64,000 nt of DNA from an uncultured Thermomicrobia bacterium (GCA_937968015.1 CALBSO010000059.1:15884-79883); one strand, 5' to 3'. Numbered from the stretch's first letter, positions 16,054-25,093 are shown. Translations and numbers: made by a program. Notes: generated by a model from the letters alone, not told the origin.

Positions 16054-16932
16054 ATGCCCGATACACCGCGACGCCCAGCCAGCCGCCCGCGCCGCCCGAC
16101 TGAAAAATCTTCTTCTCCCCCTTCTCCACAGGGGAAGCCGGGCGCCCTCCGGGCGGATGAGGGATTAGGGCAAGAACGCCTCCAGAAGGTACTCGCCGCG
16201 CGGGGCATCGCCTCCCGCCGCGCTGCCGAGGAGATTATCAAGGCGGGCCGCGTCAAGGTGAATGGCCGGGTCGTACGCGAGATGGGCGTCAAGGTGGACC
16301 CGGAGCGCGACAACATCCTCGTGGACAATAAGCAACTCGCTCGTCCCCGCATGCGCTACATCATCCTCCACAAGCCGAGCGGCTACATTACGACGACGAG
16401 TGACGAGCGTGGGCGCTGGACAGTGATGGAACTCGTGGATGTGCAGGAGCGGATCGTTCCCGTCGGGCGGCTGGATCGAGACACTGAGGGTTTGCTGCTG
16501 ATGACAAATGATGGCGAGGTGGCGCATCGTGTCATGCATCCGCGCTACGGCATTCAGAAGGAATATCACGCGCTCGTTTCGCCGCTGCCCGACCGGGAGG
16601 CCGTTCGCGCGCTTGGCGCCGGGGTGGAACTGCGCGACGAATGGGGGCAGAGCGAACGCACCGCCCCCGCGAAGGTGAGCCTCCTGCCCGTCAAGCACGG
16701 TGAGCAATGGATTCGCATCGTCATCAGCGAGGGGCGCAAGCGGCAGGTGCGCCGGATGCTTGAGGCCGTTGGTTGCGAGGTGCAGAAACTCGTGCGTGTC
16801 CGCCTCGGCCCGCTCGTCCTCACCGGCATCCCCAAAGGCGCGTGGCGCGAACTGACACCCGGCGAGCGCCGCGAACTCTTCGTCGCCCTCAAAATCGCCG
16901 ATCCGGAGATGCCGACGGAGGAACGGGAATGA
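16054..16932 (+). CDS. rluB: 23S rRNA pseudouridine synthase (RluB/RsuA family)
   Basis: A 292-residue protein. Residues 1-40 are a Pro/Arg/Ser-rich tail that includes a repeat-derived segment (SPQGKPGALRADEG). The S4 RNA-binding domain follows (LQKVLAARGIASRRAAEEII, KVNGRVV). The synthase domain has HKPSGYITTTSD and the catalytic Asp in VGRLDRDTEGLL (Asp141), and ends with GRKRQVRRML. It modifies a uridine in the 23S rRNA decoding/A-loop region if orthologous to RluB. It starts an apparent rluB-cmk-plsC-TPR-SIMPL operon. Confidence 0.9.
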   Translation: MPDTPRRPASRPRRPTEKSSSPPSPQGKPGALRADEGLGQERLQKVLAARGIASRRAAEEIIKAGRVKVNGRVVREMGVKVDPERDNILVDNKQLARPRMRYIILHKPSGYITTTSDERGRWTVMELVDVQERIVPVGRLDRDTEGLLLMTNDGEVAHRVMHPRYGIQKEYHALVSPLPDREAVRALGAGVELRDEWGQSERTAPAKVSLLPVKHGEQWIRIVISEGRKRQVRRMLEAVGCEVQKLVRVRLGPLVLTGIPKGAWRELTPGERRELFVALKIADPEMPTEERE

Positions 16933-16957
16933 GGGAATTAGGGAGCCTCACCCCCCG

Positions 16958-17674
16958 ATGATTCCCCGCGTCATCACGATTGATGGCCCGGCGGGTGTCG
17001 GGAAGACGAGCCTGGCGGAGCGGCTGGCGGAGCGGCTCGGCTATCATGTGTACGACACGGGCGCGCTGTATCGCGCGGCGACGCTGCTCGCGGCGCGGGC
17101 GGGGATGATGACGGTCGGCCCGGCGGATGAGGCGCGGATTGTCCGGCTCATCGAGGCGGCGCGCATCCATGTCGGCCCGCCGCGCGACGCCGCGAGCGAG
17201 CCGGTCGTGACGATTGACGGCGAGGACGTGACGAGCGATCTCCGTTCTCCCGCTGTCAACGGGCTGGTCTCGGCGGTCTCGCAGTTGCCCGGCGTGCGGG
17301 CCGCGCTGCTCGCGGTGCAGCGGCGGGCGGCGGCGGCGGGCGGCGTCATCATGGTGGGGCGTGATATGGGGACGGTTGTCGTGCCGGATGCCGATCTGAA
17401 AATCTACCTCGATGCGGACCCGCGCGTTCGGGCGGAGCGGCGGGCGCGGCAACTCGCCGCGCGGGGCCGGCCCCGGCCAATCGGCGAAATTGTGCGCGAG
17501 GAGGCGGAACGCGACCGGCTGGACAGCAGCCGTACTGTCGCGCCGCTCCGGCCCGCGCCGGACGCGATCATTATCATCAATGACGTACTGACACCGGAGG
17601 AAGTCGCCGAGCGGGCGCTGCATGAGGTGGAGAAGGCAGCGGCCCGCGCCGGAGCGGGAGGGGAGGCATCATGA
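16958..17674 (+). CDS. cmk: (d)CMP kinase
   Basis: A 238-residue P-loop kinase phosphorylating CMP/dCMP. The P-loop is DGPAGVGKTS (9-18), followed by YDTGALYRAATLLA, the CMP-binding loop. VMVGRDMGTVVVPDADLKIYLDA and ERAEERRARQL-like lid residues are in place. It overlaps plsC by 4 nt (ATGA). No clear ribosome binding site is seen. Confidence 0.93.
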   Translation: MIPRVITIDGPAGVGKTSLAERLAERLGYHVYDTGALYRAATLLAARAGMMTVGPADEARIVRLIEAARIHVGPPRDAASEPVVTIDGEDVTSDLRSPAVNGLVSAVSQLPGVRAALLAVQRRAAAAGGVIMVGRDMGTVVVPDADLKIYLDADPRVRAERRARQLAARGRPRPIGEIVREEAERDRLDSSRTVAPLRPAPDAIIIINDVLTPEEVAERALHEVEKAAARAGAGGEAS

Positions 17675-18429
17675 GCGTCACAACCCGGACAACGCCGAAA
17701 ACGCCGCCCGCGCATCGCGACGAACGCGACCGCGTTGATGCCTTCCGGCGCACGCGCCTGTACGGGGCGCTGTTTCGCGGCACGCGCTGGGCATTCCGCG
17801 CGGCGTTCGTGCCGTTGATGCGCCTCGATGTGCGGGGTCTTGAGAATGTGCCGCGTCGGGGCGCGCTGATCATTGCGAGCAATCATCTGCATAACTTCGA
17901 CCCCGAAGTCGTCGGCGCGGTGATCCCCCGGACGGTCTTCATCATGGCGAAGAAGGAACTCTTCACCGTCCCCGTTGTCGGTGGCTTCATCCGCTTCTTT
18001 GGCGCGTTTCCCATTGATCGGGGCGCGGCCGATCGGGTCGCCCTGCGTTACGCCGTGCATCTCGTTGAGGACGGCGAGGCGCTCCTGATGTTCCCGGAGG
18101 GGACACGCTCGCTGACGGCGAAGATCGAGAAGGTGCTGCCTGGCGCGGCGTTCGTCGCCTTGCGGACAGGCGCGCCGATCCTGCCCGTCGCCGTGACCGG
18201 TACCGAGACGCTGCCGTTCGATGCGAAGGCGGCAGCGGCGGGGCGCAGGCGGCAAGGCCGCGCGCGCGTGACGGTGACGTTCGGCGCGCCCTTCCACCTC
18301 GGCCCTGGCGCGGACGGCAAGCGGCCGACAATGGCGGCGGCGGCGGACGAGATGATGCGCCATATCGCCGCGCTCTTGCCACCGGAGTATCGCGGCATCT
18401 ATGCCGACACGAGCGAGGGCGGCGCGTGA
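17671..18429 (+). CDS. plsC: 1-acyl-sn-glycerol-3-phosphate acyltransferase
   Basis: A 252-residue acyltransferase of phosphatidic acid synthesis. The catalytic motif is NHLHNFD (His72-x4-Asp77), and the glycerol-phosphate-binding motif is FPEGTRS (141-147). An IDRGAADRVALR segment lies between them. It is membrane-associated. ATGA overlap with cmk and an overlap with the TPR gene place it mid-operon. The cmk-plsC pairing is common in bacteria. Confidence 0.92.
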   Translation: MSVTTRTTPKTPPAHRDERDRVDAFRRTRLYGALFRGTRWAFRAAFVPLMRLDVRGLENVPRRGALIIASNHLHNFDPEVVGAVIPRTVFIMAKKELFTVPVVGGFIRFFGAFPIDRGAADRVALRYAVHLVEDGEALLMFPEGTRSLTAKIEKVLPGAAFVALRTGAPILPVAVTGTETLPFDAKAAAAGRRRQGRARVTVTFGAPFHLGPGADGKRPTMAAAADEMMRHIAALLPPEYRGIYADTSEGGA

Positions 18430-20123
18430 TGGACGGCACCGGCCGCTCGGCGCGCGAGCATGTCGCGGCGATCCAATCCGCGTTGGAGGATGGCGACAAC
18501 GAGGGCGCCGCCGATCTCGCCGGACAGGGTCTTGCGGTCTTCCCGGATGCCGCCGTCTTCCACTGCCTGCGGGGGATTGCGCTCTTCGCCCTCGGCGCGA
18601 ACGGAGAGGCGAAAACGCACCTCGCCGCCGCGCTCGCCGTTGACCCGCTCGACAATGCCCCGCTCCTCGCGCTCGCCGGGCTGGCCGACGCGGAAGGCGA
18701 CCCCTACACCGCCGCCGAATATTTCCTGACCGCGTGGGAGCACGATCCGTCGAACCGCGACCTCCGCGCCGAACTGACCGCGCGGCTGGCGTCGCTCTAT
18801 GGACCGGAAGGGTACTTGCAGTTCACCCGGCCCGCGCTCGCCGCCCTCTATGTTCGCAATTGCTACCCGGAGCGCGCCGCCCGCGAGTACCGCGCCATCC
18901 TCACCGAGCATCCGAACCGGACGGACCTTCGCCTCGCCGCCGCGCTCGCGCAGTGGCGACTGGGCAACCTGGCGGAGACGATCGAGGAGTGTACCGCCCT
19001 CCTGACCGAGCAGCCGAACGTCGTTTCGGCCCGTTGGGCGTTGGCGGATGCGCTGGCGCGGCGCGGCAACGGCGATTTGGCGAGGGAGCACGCGAAACAG
19101 GCGGCCTGCTTCGATCCGGATGGCGCGATCGCGCATGTATTGATCGCGGGCAACCCGGATGCGGCGATCGTTGACCCCGACGAACCCCTGCACGTGCCGG
19201 ACGACTGGCGAGATCGCCTGCCGCCCGCCGCTACAGGCGGGACAGATGCAGCGACACCGACCGAACCCGACGCGAGGGAAGCCGAGCCTGAGCCGTCGCT
19301 TCCCGCCGACATTGAAGAACCGGCCGTGAAGTCCGACACGATGCGGCTGGTGGAAGCATTATCCAGCCTCGCGGCGGCGCTCGTGGAAGCGAAGGCCGCC
19401 GAACCCGATACCGATCTGCCGCGCGTGCAGCCGGAAGCGGCTACGGAACCGGAGGAAACAGGATTGACATTGCCCGGTGCGGCGGGCCTCGCGGAGGCAA
19501 TCGCCGCGCTCGATATGCCCGTTGACGTGCCTCCCGAACCACCCGTTGAATCGCTGCCGCACCCGCTCGACGTGCCGTATGCCGAACGGGAAGACGCGGA
19601 CGCGATCGCGGAAGCGCCAACTGCGATCGCGGACGAGCCGGAGCCGGTCATCGCCGTCGTTGACGAGGACGGCGCGATTATCGCCACGCAGCAGGGTGGT
19701 GAGCCATCGCTGGATGCGGCGGACGTTCTGCCCACCCCCCAACTCTCTCCCGCGGGCGCCCTCTGGGCAGGAGGAAGGGGAGACGGAGGGAGGGGTCGCG
19801 AACCGCGCTCCCAGGAGATCGCGCCGAAAGGGCACCCGGAGTCCTCAGCCCTTGATCTGGTGCGGGCGGGGGATGTCGCACGGGCGGTTGGCGGGATGCG
19901 GGCGGCGCTGGCGGCGGCGGGCACGGATCACGATCAACTGCATGCCCTCTTGCCCGGCCTTCGCGCCCTCGTGGATGCCACGCCCGAACGCCCCGACTCC
20001 CGGCGGCTCCTCGGCGACGCATACGCCCGCCTCGGCCTCTACGCCCAGGCACAAGGCCAGTATCGCCAAGCCCTCCTCGTCCGCATCGCGGGCAAGGGCG
20101 CGGGCCGCGAACGACCCCCTTAA
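18429..20123 (+). CDS. TPR-repeat protein with repeat-invaded central linker
   Basis: About 564 residues. The first 230 are tandem TPR-like helix pairs (e.g. AEYFLTAWEHDPSNRDLRAEL, AREYRAILTEHPNRTDLRLA). Residues about 240-440 are a low-complexity acidic Ala/Glu/Pro linker. At about 435-470 comes a segment encoded by a family B palindrome (LSPAGALWAGGRGDGG). The last 80 residues return to TPR-like helices (AYARLGLYAQAQGQYRQALL). It starts with ATG18429 (or GTG18426) overlapping the plsC stop. It is probably a scaffolding protein of unknown partner. Confidence 0.78.
   Translation: MDGTGRSAREHVAAIQSALEDGDNEGAADLAGQGLAVFPDAAVFHCLRGIALFALGANGEAKTHLAAALAVDPLDNAPLLALAGLADAEGDPYTAAEYFLTAWEHDPSNRDLRAELTARLASLYGPEGYLQFTRPALAALYVRNCYPERAAREYRAILTEHPNRTDLRLAAALAQWRLGNLAETIEECTALLTEQPNVVSARWALADALARRGNGDLAREHAKQAACFDPDGAIAHVLIAGNPDAAIVDPDEPLHVPDDWRDRLPPAATGGTDAATPTEPDAREAEPEPSLPADIEEPAVKSDTMRLVEALSSLAAALVEAKAAEPDTDLPRVQPEAATEPEETGLTLPGAAGLAEAIAALDMPVDVPPEPPVESLPHPLDVPYAEREDADAIAEAPTAIADEPEPVIAVVDEDGAIIATQQGGEPSLDAADVLPTPQLSPAGALWAGGRGDGGRGREPRSQEIAPKGHPESSALDLVRAGDVARAVGGMRAALAAAGTDHDQLHALLPGLRALVDATPERPDSRRLLGDAYARLGLYAQAQGQYRQALLVRIAGKGAGRERPP
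19728..19800. repeat. Family B palindromic repeat inside a coding sequence
   Basis: CGGGCGCCCTCTGGGCA at 19753-19769 is the exact reverse complement of the 17-mer seen at 2368, 9314 and 58846. It is flanked by pyrimidine-rich CCCCCCAACTCTCTCC and purine-rich GGAGGAAGGGG arms. The TPR frame stays open through it. Confidence 0.7.
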
Positions 20124-20134
20124 TGGAGGAACGC

Positions 20135-20713
20135 ATGGTCGCGCAACCGCAGGTCATCACCGTGAACGGCGCGGCGACGCGCCCCGCGACCGCCGATCAG
20201 GCGACCGTCCTGTTTCTCGCCGAGGGGACGGGCGCGACGGTCGGGCAGGCCCTCCGCGCGCACGCCGAAGAGGTGCAGCGGGTGGTGCAGGCGTTAATCG
20301 GCTGTGGCGCGCCGCAGGCAGACATCCACGGGAGCGCGCCCCGCATCCTCGAAGAAGACGAGCCTGGTCTGCCCAGCAACGCGCAGCGGGCGAACACGAC
20401 CTCGCGGGTGGGCGGCGTGATTCGTGTCGTCCTCTACGACTTTGTCCGGCTCGGACAAATCGTTGATGCCGCGCTCAACGCGGGCGCGGCGTTCGGCGGC
20501 ATCACCTTCGGCCTGCGCGACGAAAAGGACGCACGCCAAATCGCCCTCGCCGCAGCCCTCGCGGACGCCCGTGCCACCGGGGAGGCAATCGCCGTCACCT
20601 TCGGCAAATCCCTCAGCGCAGCCCTCGGCGTCGCCGAAGAATCCGTCGCCTTCGATGGCGTCGGCGAATACACCGCCCGCGTGCGCGTGACATTCATGCT
20701 CCTGAACGCATGA
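20135..20713 (+). CDS. SIMPL (DUF541) domain protein
   Basis: A 192-residue protein of the SIMPL/DUF541 family: VITVNGAATRPATADQATVLF at the start, then AHAEEVQRVVQALIGCGAPQADI and RVGGVIRVVLYDFVRLGQIVDAALNAGA, closing with TARVRVTFMLL. ATG20135 with GGAGG at 20125-20129 is chosen over ATG20123, which overlaps the TPR stop. Most SIMPL proteins are exported, but no signal peptide is visible here. The function is unknown. Confidence 0.8.
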   Translation: MVAQPQVITVNGAATRPATADQATVLFLAEGTGATVGQALRAHAEEVQRVVQALIGCGAPQADIHGSAPRILEEDEPGLPSNAQRANTTSRVGGVIRVVLYDFVRLGQIVDAALNAGAAFGGITFGLRDEKDARQIALAAALADARATGEAIAVTFGKSLSAALGVAEESVAFDGVGEYTARVRVTFMLLNA

Positions 20714-20752
20714 CGCCGACAATACTCCCTGATGGTCGGAAGGAGAGAGTCA

Positions 20753-21388
20753 ATGCACGCGGACGATGCGAGTAATCTCCACGCCCTTACCGTTCTCCGA
20801 AAGCTTGGGACAGAGCCGTTCCACGCCGCGCGGCAGGTGTTGCCCTTCACGCTTCTCGATTTTTGGCGATGGTGCAGTTCCGATCTTACGAATAACGCGA
20901 TGCGTGGCGTTGTCGCGGAGTACTTGGTTGCGTGCGATTTAGGTTTGGCAGATGGGATACGGGTGGAATGGGATGCATATGATTTGAAGACTCAAGAAGG
21001 CATCAAAGTCGAGGTGAAGTCTGCGGCATATCTCCAGAGTTGGCATCAAGAGAAACTTTCCGCGATCTCTTTCGGGATTCAGCCAACGATTGGCTGGAAC
21101 GCGAGTACGAACGAATACAGTACCGAGCGCAGAAGGCAGGCAGATGTGTATGTGTTCGCATTGTTGCATCATCAAGACAAAACGACGCTCGATCCTCTGA
21201 ATGTTGATCAATGGGAATTCTATCTGCTACCAACGTCGGTCTTGGATGACAAGGTGGCGACGCAGAAGCAGATAGGCTTCGTGACGTTGCTGCGCCTGAC
21301 GCCAACGAAGGTCCGGTTTGGCGAAATTGCCACAGCAATCGAACATCTATTTCTGTCGTCAGACAACCATCGTGGCAGTGCGATATGA
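20753..21388 (+). CDS. Hypothetical protein with a PD-(D/E)XK nuclease-like core
   Basis: A 211-residue protein, visibly lower in GC than its neighbours. A possible PD-(D/E)XK core runs RGVVAEYLVACDLG (early Glu), WDAYDLKTQEGIKVEVKSAAY (Asp, then E-x-K with Ser/Ala). The remainder (LHHQDKTTLDPLNVDQWEFYLLP) is not diagnostic. It starts with ATG20753, preceded by AGGAGAGAG. It sits alone between SIMPL and ndk without a methylase, so a restriction role is not shown. Base composition suggests acquisition by transfer. Confidence 0.6.
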   Translation: MHADDASNLHALTVLRKLGTEPFHAARQVLPFTLLDFWRWCSSDLTNNAMRGVVAEYLVACDLGLADGIRVEWDAYDLKTQEGIKVEVKSAAYLQSWHQEKLSAISFGIQPTIGWNASTNEYSTERRRQADVYVFALLHHQDKTTLDPLNVDQWEFYLLPTSVLDDKVATQKQIGFVTLLRLTPTKVRFGEIATAIEHLFLSSDNHRGSAI

Positions 21389-21427
21389 TGCACGACGACA
21401 TTGGATGATTGATTCGAGGAGGAGTAT

Positions 21428-21886
21428 GTGGCGGAGATTGAGCGGACGCTGGTGATCGCGAAGCCGGACGCGGTGCAGCGAGGGTTGGTGGGGGAGATTA
21501 TCGGGCGGCTGGAGCGGCGCGGGCTGCAACTAATCGCGTGCAAGATGATTCATGTGAGCCGTGCGCTCGCCGAGGAGCATTACGCGGAGCACAAGGGCAA
21601 GGGCTTCTTCGAGGGGTTAGTCTCCTTTATCATCTCGTCGCCCGTCGTCGTTGCCGTCTTCGCCGGGCCGGGCGCGATTGCCACCGTCCGCAAGATGAAC
21701 GGCGCGACGAACCCCGCGAACGCGGAACCCGGTACGGTGCGTGGCGACCTCGGCTTGGATGTCGGGCGCAACCTCGTCCACGCGTCGGACGGCGCGGAGA
21801 GTGCGGCGCGGGAGATCGGCCTCTGGTTCACACCCGACGAAATTCTCTCGTGGGAGCGCACGAACGAGCGCTGGATTCGCGAATGA
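21428..21886 (+). CDS. ndk: Nucleoside diphosphate kinase
   Basis: A 152-residue enzyme moving gamma-phosphate between nucleoside triphosphates and diphosphates. It starts VAEIERTLVIAKPDAVQRGLVGEII. The phospho-histidine is His118 in RNLVHASDGAESA. MNGATNPANAEPGTVRGD is the usual nucleotide loop. GTG21428 follows GAGGAGGAG. A hairpin at 21894-21913 closes the gene. Confidence 0.95.
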   Translation: MAEIERTLVIAKPDAVQRGLVGEIIGRLERRGLQLIACKMIHVSRALAEEHYAEHKGKGFFEGLVSFIISSPVVVAVFAGPGAIATVRKMNGATNPANAEPGTVRGDLGLDVGRNLVHASDGAESAAREIGLWFTPDEILSWERTNERWIRE

Positions 21887-21893
21887 GCCGGTG

Positions 21894-22181
21894 GCACAGG
21901 CAAAAGCCTGTGCGTCCATTACCGTCAAATTCTTAGGATTCATCAGCCCGCGCCACCATGTATGAGCATATTCGGATAATCGCGGCCGGGAATAATCCGG
22001 CCGTTCGCGTGTTAGAACCTGTGCGGGGCGAGAGACCCCGCAGGGATTTATTGAAAACCACACATTGATACGAGACGACTTTCAGTGACATAGCATATTC
22101 CTTTCCTTCCCTCCTCCTTCCCGGTCCGGTATCACCCGCACCGGACCACAAAGACCGGCGACCGCGAGGTTGCCGGTCTTT
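21894..22181. other. Hairpin-rich intergenic region between ndk and the MFS gene
   Basis: This roughly 400-bp gap holds five perfect stems: 21894-21913 (GCACAGGC/GCCTGTGC), 21983-22003 (CGGCCGG/CCGGCCG), 22022-22042 (TGCGGGG/CCCCGCA), 22123-22147 (GGTCCGGT/ACCGGACC) and 22150-22181 (AAAGACCGGC/GCCGGTCTTT). The first is a likely ndk terminator. The last is terminator-like in both directions. A GCGCGTG heptamer triplet follows at 22212-22232. A structured non-coding RNA is possible but no known class was recognised. Confidence 0.45.
21933..22091 (-). CDS. Possible small protein in the ndk-MFS gap
   Basis: A 52-codon reverse frame starts ATG22091 after an A/G-rich leader (AGGAAAGGAAT) that would be a good ribosome binding site. 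The product begins MSLKVVSYQCVVFNKSL and has no family I recognise. The stems listed for the gap fall inside it, so it may equally be non-coding. Confidence 0.2.
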   Translation of the reverse strand: MSLKVVSYQCVVFNKSLRGLSPRTGSNTRTAGLFPAAIIRICSYMVARADES

Positions 22182-22291
22182 GCTATGCTTGCGGTCCGTA
22201 CGAGCCGCGCGGCGCGTGGCGCGTGGCGCGTTGCTTGCATCGTACCGCGTTCAGGGAAATGGCAGAAGCCTGCCACCACCGGAGGAAATGC

Positions 22292-23605
22292 ATGGTGCAG
22301 GGCACGGGAACGCCGACAACAACTGATCCTCCCCGACCGGAGGTGTTCGAGCCTGTCGAGCAGCCGCGCCTCAGTCTGGGTGAGATTCGGCGGATCGCCC
22401 AGCGGCCGGGCTTGCGCAATATCTGGCTCGCGCAGATCGTCTCGCAACTCGGCGACGGCATGTTCACGACAGCGATTGCCCTCGCCGTCCTCAATCGTAC
22501 GAACTCCGGCACCGCGCTCTCGCTGACGGTGATCGCGCAGTTTTTGCCCTTCCTCTTCCTCGGCATCGTCGCGGGCGCGCTCGTGGACCGCTGGGAGCGG
22601 CGGCTGACGATGGTCGTCTCGGACATCATCCGGGGCGGCGTCGTGCTGCTTATCCCGATCCTCGACTGGCTCGGCGTGCTGCATCCATCGAGTTATGCCA
22701 TCGTCGCCTTCCTGCTCACGACCGCCGGGCTGTTTTTCGACCCCGCCAAGAGTGCGATTGTCCCAACGCTCGTCTCCCGCGCGTCGCTTGCCCGCACGAA
22801 CGCGCTACTCGAATCCACGCGGCAGGTGTTGTTCGTTGCCGGGCCAGCGGTCGGTGGCGTGCTGATCGCCGTCGTCGGGATTGGCGGTGTCTTCATCGCG
22901 GACGGTGCGACCTTCTTCATTTCCGCGCTCATCCTCTTTGGCGTGCCACGCGCCCGGCCGGAAGAGGCGCCGATCCCGGAGGGGGAGGACGAGACAGGTG
23001 GCGAAGGGTTGGGGACGGCGATCCGTCGCGGTCTCGACTATATCCGTACGAACCGGCTGCTCCGGCTGATCGTCGGCGTCGGCTCGGCACTCAACTTCTT
23101 CCTCTCGCCCCTACCCATTCTCATCCCACTCTTCTTCACGCAGGTGCTTCACACGGGGTCCTCCGCCTTCGGCGCGGCGATCTCGATCATCTTCATCGGC
23201 TTCCTGATCGGCGCGGTGCTCGTCGGCGCGTTTGCGCCGCGTGTCGGCAAGGGGTGGCTGACCGTCTTCGGCGTCCTGCTCGCGGGGGTGGCGACGGGCC
23301 TGTTCGCACTCGGGCCACCCGTCATCGTCGTCCTCGGGCTCGCGCTGCTCGGCGGCGTGGCAATTGGCGCGCTCAATGTCTGCGAATCCACCGTCATCCA
23401 GGAGAACGCGCCGGACGCGATGCGCGGTCGCGTTTTCGCGGTCTACGAGAGCGTTTCGCAGGGCGGGCGGGCGATCGCGGTCGCCCTCTCCGGTGTACTG
23501 GCGGATTTGATTGGCGTCTCGTGGCTCTTTCTGGCAGTCGGGATGCTCGTGCTCGTCTGCGGCGGCGCGCTCGTTCTCAGTCCGACGATCCGTGCGGCAA
23601 AGTGA
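22292..23605 (+). CDS. MFS transporter
   Basis: A 437-residue transporter with about twelve hydrophobic segments after a polar N-terminal tail of about 40 residues. The first helices contain NIWLAQIVSQLGDGMF, and the loop 2-3 motif A-like sequence is GALVDRWERRLTM. The mid-loop RARPEEAPIPEGEDETGGEG separates the two six-helix halves. The type resembles enterobactin/macrolide exporters (MFS_3). ATG22292 has GGAGGAA. The substrate is not predictable. Confidence 0.82.
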   Translation: MVQGTGTPTTTDPPRPEVFEPVEQPRLSLGEIRRIAQRPGLRNIWLAQIVSQLGDGMFTTAIALAVLNRTNSGTALSLTVIAQFLPFLFLGIVAGALVDRWERRLTMVVSDIIRGGVVLLIPILDWLGVLHPSSYAIVAFLLTTAGLFFDPAKSAIVPTLVSRASLARTNALLESTRQVLFVAGPAVGGVLIAVVGIGGVFIADGATFFISALILFGVPRARPEEAPIPEGEDETGGEGLGTAIRRGLDYIRTNRLLRLIVGVGSALNFFLSPLPILIPLFFTQVLHTGSSAFGAAISIIFIGFLIGAVLVGAFAPRVGKGWLTVFGVLLAGVATGLFALGPPVIVVLGLALLGGVAIGALNVCESTVIQENAPDAMRGRVFAVYESVSQGGRAIAVALSGVLADLIGVSWLFLAVGMLVLVCGGALVLSPTIRAAK

Positions 23606-23694
23606 GACTGCAGCCCCGCGGTGGCGGGAGAGGGGAGCGTGGATACGGAAGCCTTGAGGGTGTTGTGCGCGCAGGGCTCCCGATCACGCCTGAC

Positions 23695-23723
23695 TTGTTA
23701 CTCCTTTCCGCACGTCCTATGAT
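23695..23723 (+). promoter_or_regulatory. Candidate sigma-70 promoter of the enoyl-CoA hydratase gene
   Basis: TTGTTA (23695-23700) and TATGAT (23718-23723) are 17 bp apart, matching 4 and 5 consensus bases. The start codon lies 41 bp downstream. Confidence 0.5.
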
Positions 23724-23764
23724 GACGCTATCGGGCACGTCAGCACGGTGGAAAGGGGAGCGAC

Positions 23765-24559
23765 ATGACAGCGACGGCAACGGAGACGTACCAGCATATT
23801 CTCATCGCGATGGACGGCTCTGTCGCCACGATCACGATGAACCGCCCGGAGCGGCGGAACGCCCTCTCACTCGCGCATATGGAAGAGTTGATGCACTGCC
23901 TGAAGGCAATCGGGCAGGAGCGCTCGGTAGCCGCCGTGATCTTGCGTGGCAACGGGCCGGCCTTCTGCGCCGGGCACGATCTCAGCGAGATGATTGGGCA
24001 GGAGCCAGGCGCGTATCGGCACATCTTCGCCGTCTGCTGCGAACTGATGGGGACGATCCAGGCCATCCCGCAGCCGGTGATCGCCCAGGTGCATGGCATC
24101 GCCACCGCCGCCGGGTGCCAGTTAGTCGCGACGTGCGATCTCGCGATTGCCGCTGAGGAGGCGCGTTTTGCCACACCGGGCGTCAAGATCGGCCTCTTCT
24201 GCTCGACGCCAATGGTCGCGCTCAGTCGGGCGGTCGGACGGAAGAAGGCGATGGAGATGTTGCTGACGGGCGATCTCATCCCCGCGCACGAAGCGCTGGC
24301 CGCCGGGCTGGTGAACAACGTCGTGCCCGCCGCCGCACTGGAAAGCGCAACGCACACCCTCGCCGAAAAGATCGCCGCCAGCAGCCACCTGGTCATCGGC
24401 ATTGGCAAGCAGGCGTTCTATCGCCAACTGGAGATGCCGCAGCACCAGGCATACGACTACGCGATGGAGGTGATGGCCTTCAACGCGACCTTCGCCGACG
24501 CGCAGGAGGGCATGTGCGCCTTCCTCGAAAAGCGGCATCCCGAATGGCGGAATACATAG
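23765..24559 (+). CDS. Enoyl-CoA hydratase/isomerase family protein
   Basis: A 264-residue crotonase-fold enzyme. The two oxyanion-hole segments are FCAGHDLSEM and GIATAAGCQLVATCDLA. The region that usually carries catalytic Glu residues reads KIGLFCSTPMVALSRAVGRKKAMEML, the variant seen in ECHDC3-like members, so plain hydration of enoyl-CoA is uncertain. The C-terminal trimerisation helices are complete. It is monocistronic or paired with the deoxyribosyltransferase 36 bp downstream. Confidence 0.85.
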   Translation: MTATATETYQHILIAMDGSVATITMNRPERRNALSLAHMEELMHCLKAIGQERSVAAVILRGNGPAFCAGHDLSEMIGQEPGAYRHIFAVCCELMGTIQAIPQPVIAQVHGIATAAGCQLVATCDLAIAAEEARFATPGVKIGLFCSTPMVALSRAVGRKKAMEMLLTGDLIPAHEALAAGLVNNVVPAAALESATHTLAEKIAASSHLVIGIGKQAFYRQLEMPQHQAYDYAMEVMAFNATFADAQEGMCAFLEKRHPEWRNT

Positions 24560-24595
24560 CGGGATGGATCGAGAGATCAGATACGAGGAGGGCAG

Positions 24596-25066
24596 ATGAA
24601 AGTCTATCTCGCGTCGCCCCTCGGCTTCGCGGCGTCCACCAAACCGTACATGGAGAAACTGGAAAAGGCGCTCGCCGGGACTGGCATTGACGTCATCAAT
24701 CCGTGGAAGAGCGACTTCGTCGCGGCGTTCCGGCGCGCGAACGCGGTGACTGACTATGCGGAACGCGTCGCGGCACTGGGGCGAGTGAATACCGAGGTCG
24801 CGCGGAAGAATGAGCAGTCTATCCGGGCATCCGACATGGTACTCGCCGTCCTCGATGGCGTGGACGTGGATTCCGGCACGGCGAGCGAGATGGGTTTCGC
24901 CTTCGCGCTCGGCAAGCGCATCCATGGCCTCCGCACCGACACGCGCCTGATCGGCGACAACGAGGGCAGCGTCATCAACCTGCAGGTGCAGTACTGGATC
25001 GAGACGAGCGGCGGGAAATTGGTGCGGACGCTCGCGGAGGCCATGGCCCTTTTCAGGGACGAGTAA
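24596..25066 (+). CDS. Nucleoside 2-deoxyribosyltransferase family protein
   Basis: A 156-residue protein: MKVYLASPLGFA, then VARKNEQSIRASDMVLAVLDG and VDSGTASEMGFAFALGKRI, which carries the catalytic Glu and the ribose-binding S-G-T of the family. It would exchange or hydrolyse the base of (deoxy)nucleosides in salvage. It has GAGGGCAG before ATG24596. Convergent with the peptide transporter. Confidence 0.82.
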   Translation: MKVYLASPLGFAASTKPYMEKLEKALAGTGIDVINPWKSDFVAAFRRANAVTDYAERVAALGRVNTEVARKNEQSIRASDMVLAVLDGVDVDSGTASEMGFAFALGKRIHGLRTDTRLIGDNEGSVINLQVQYWIETSGGKLVRTLAEAMALFRDE

Positions 25067-25093
25067 ACGAACGGGGAGCGAAACCACTCATTA

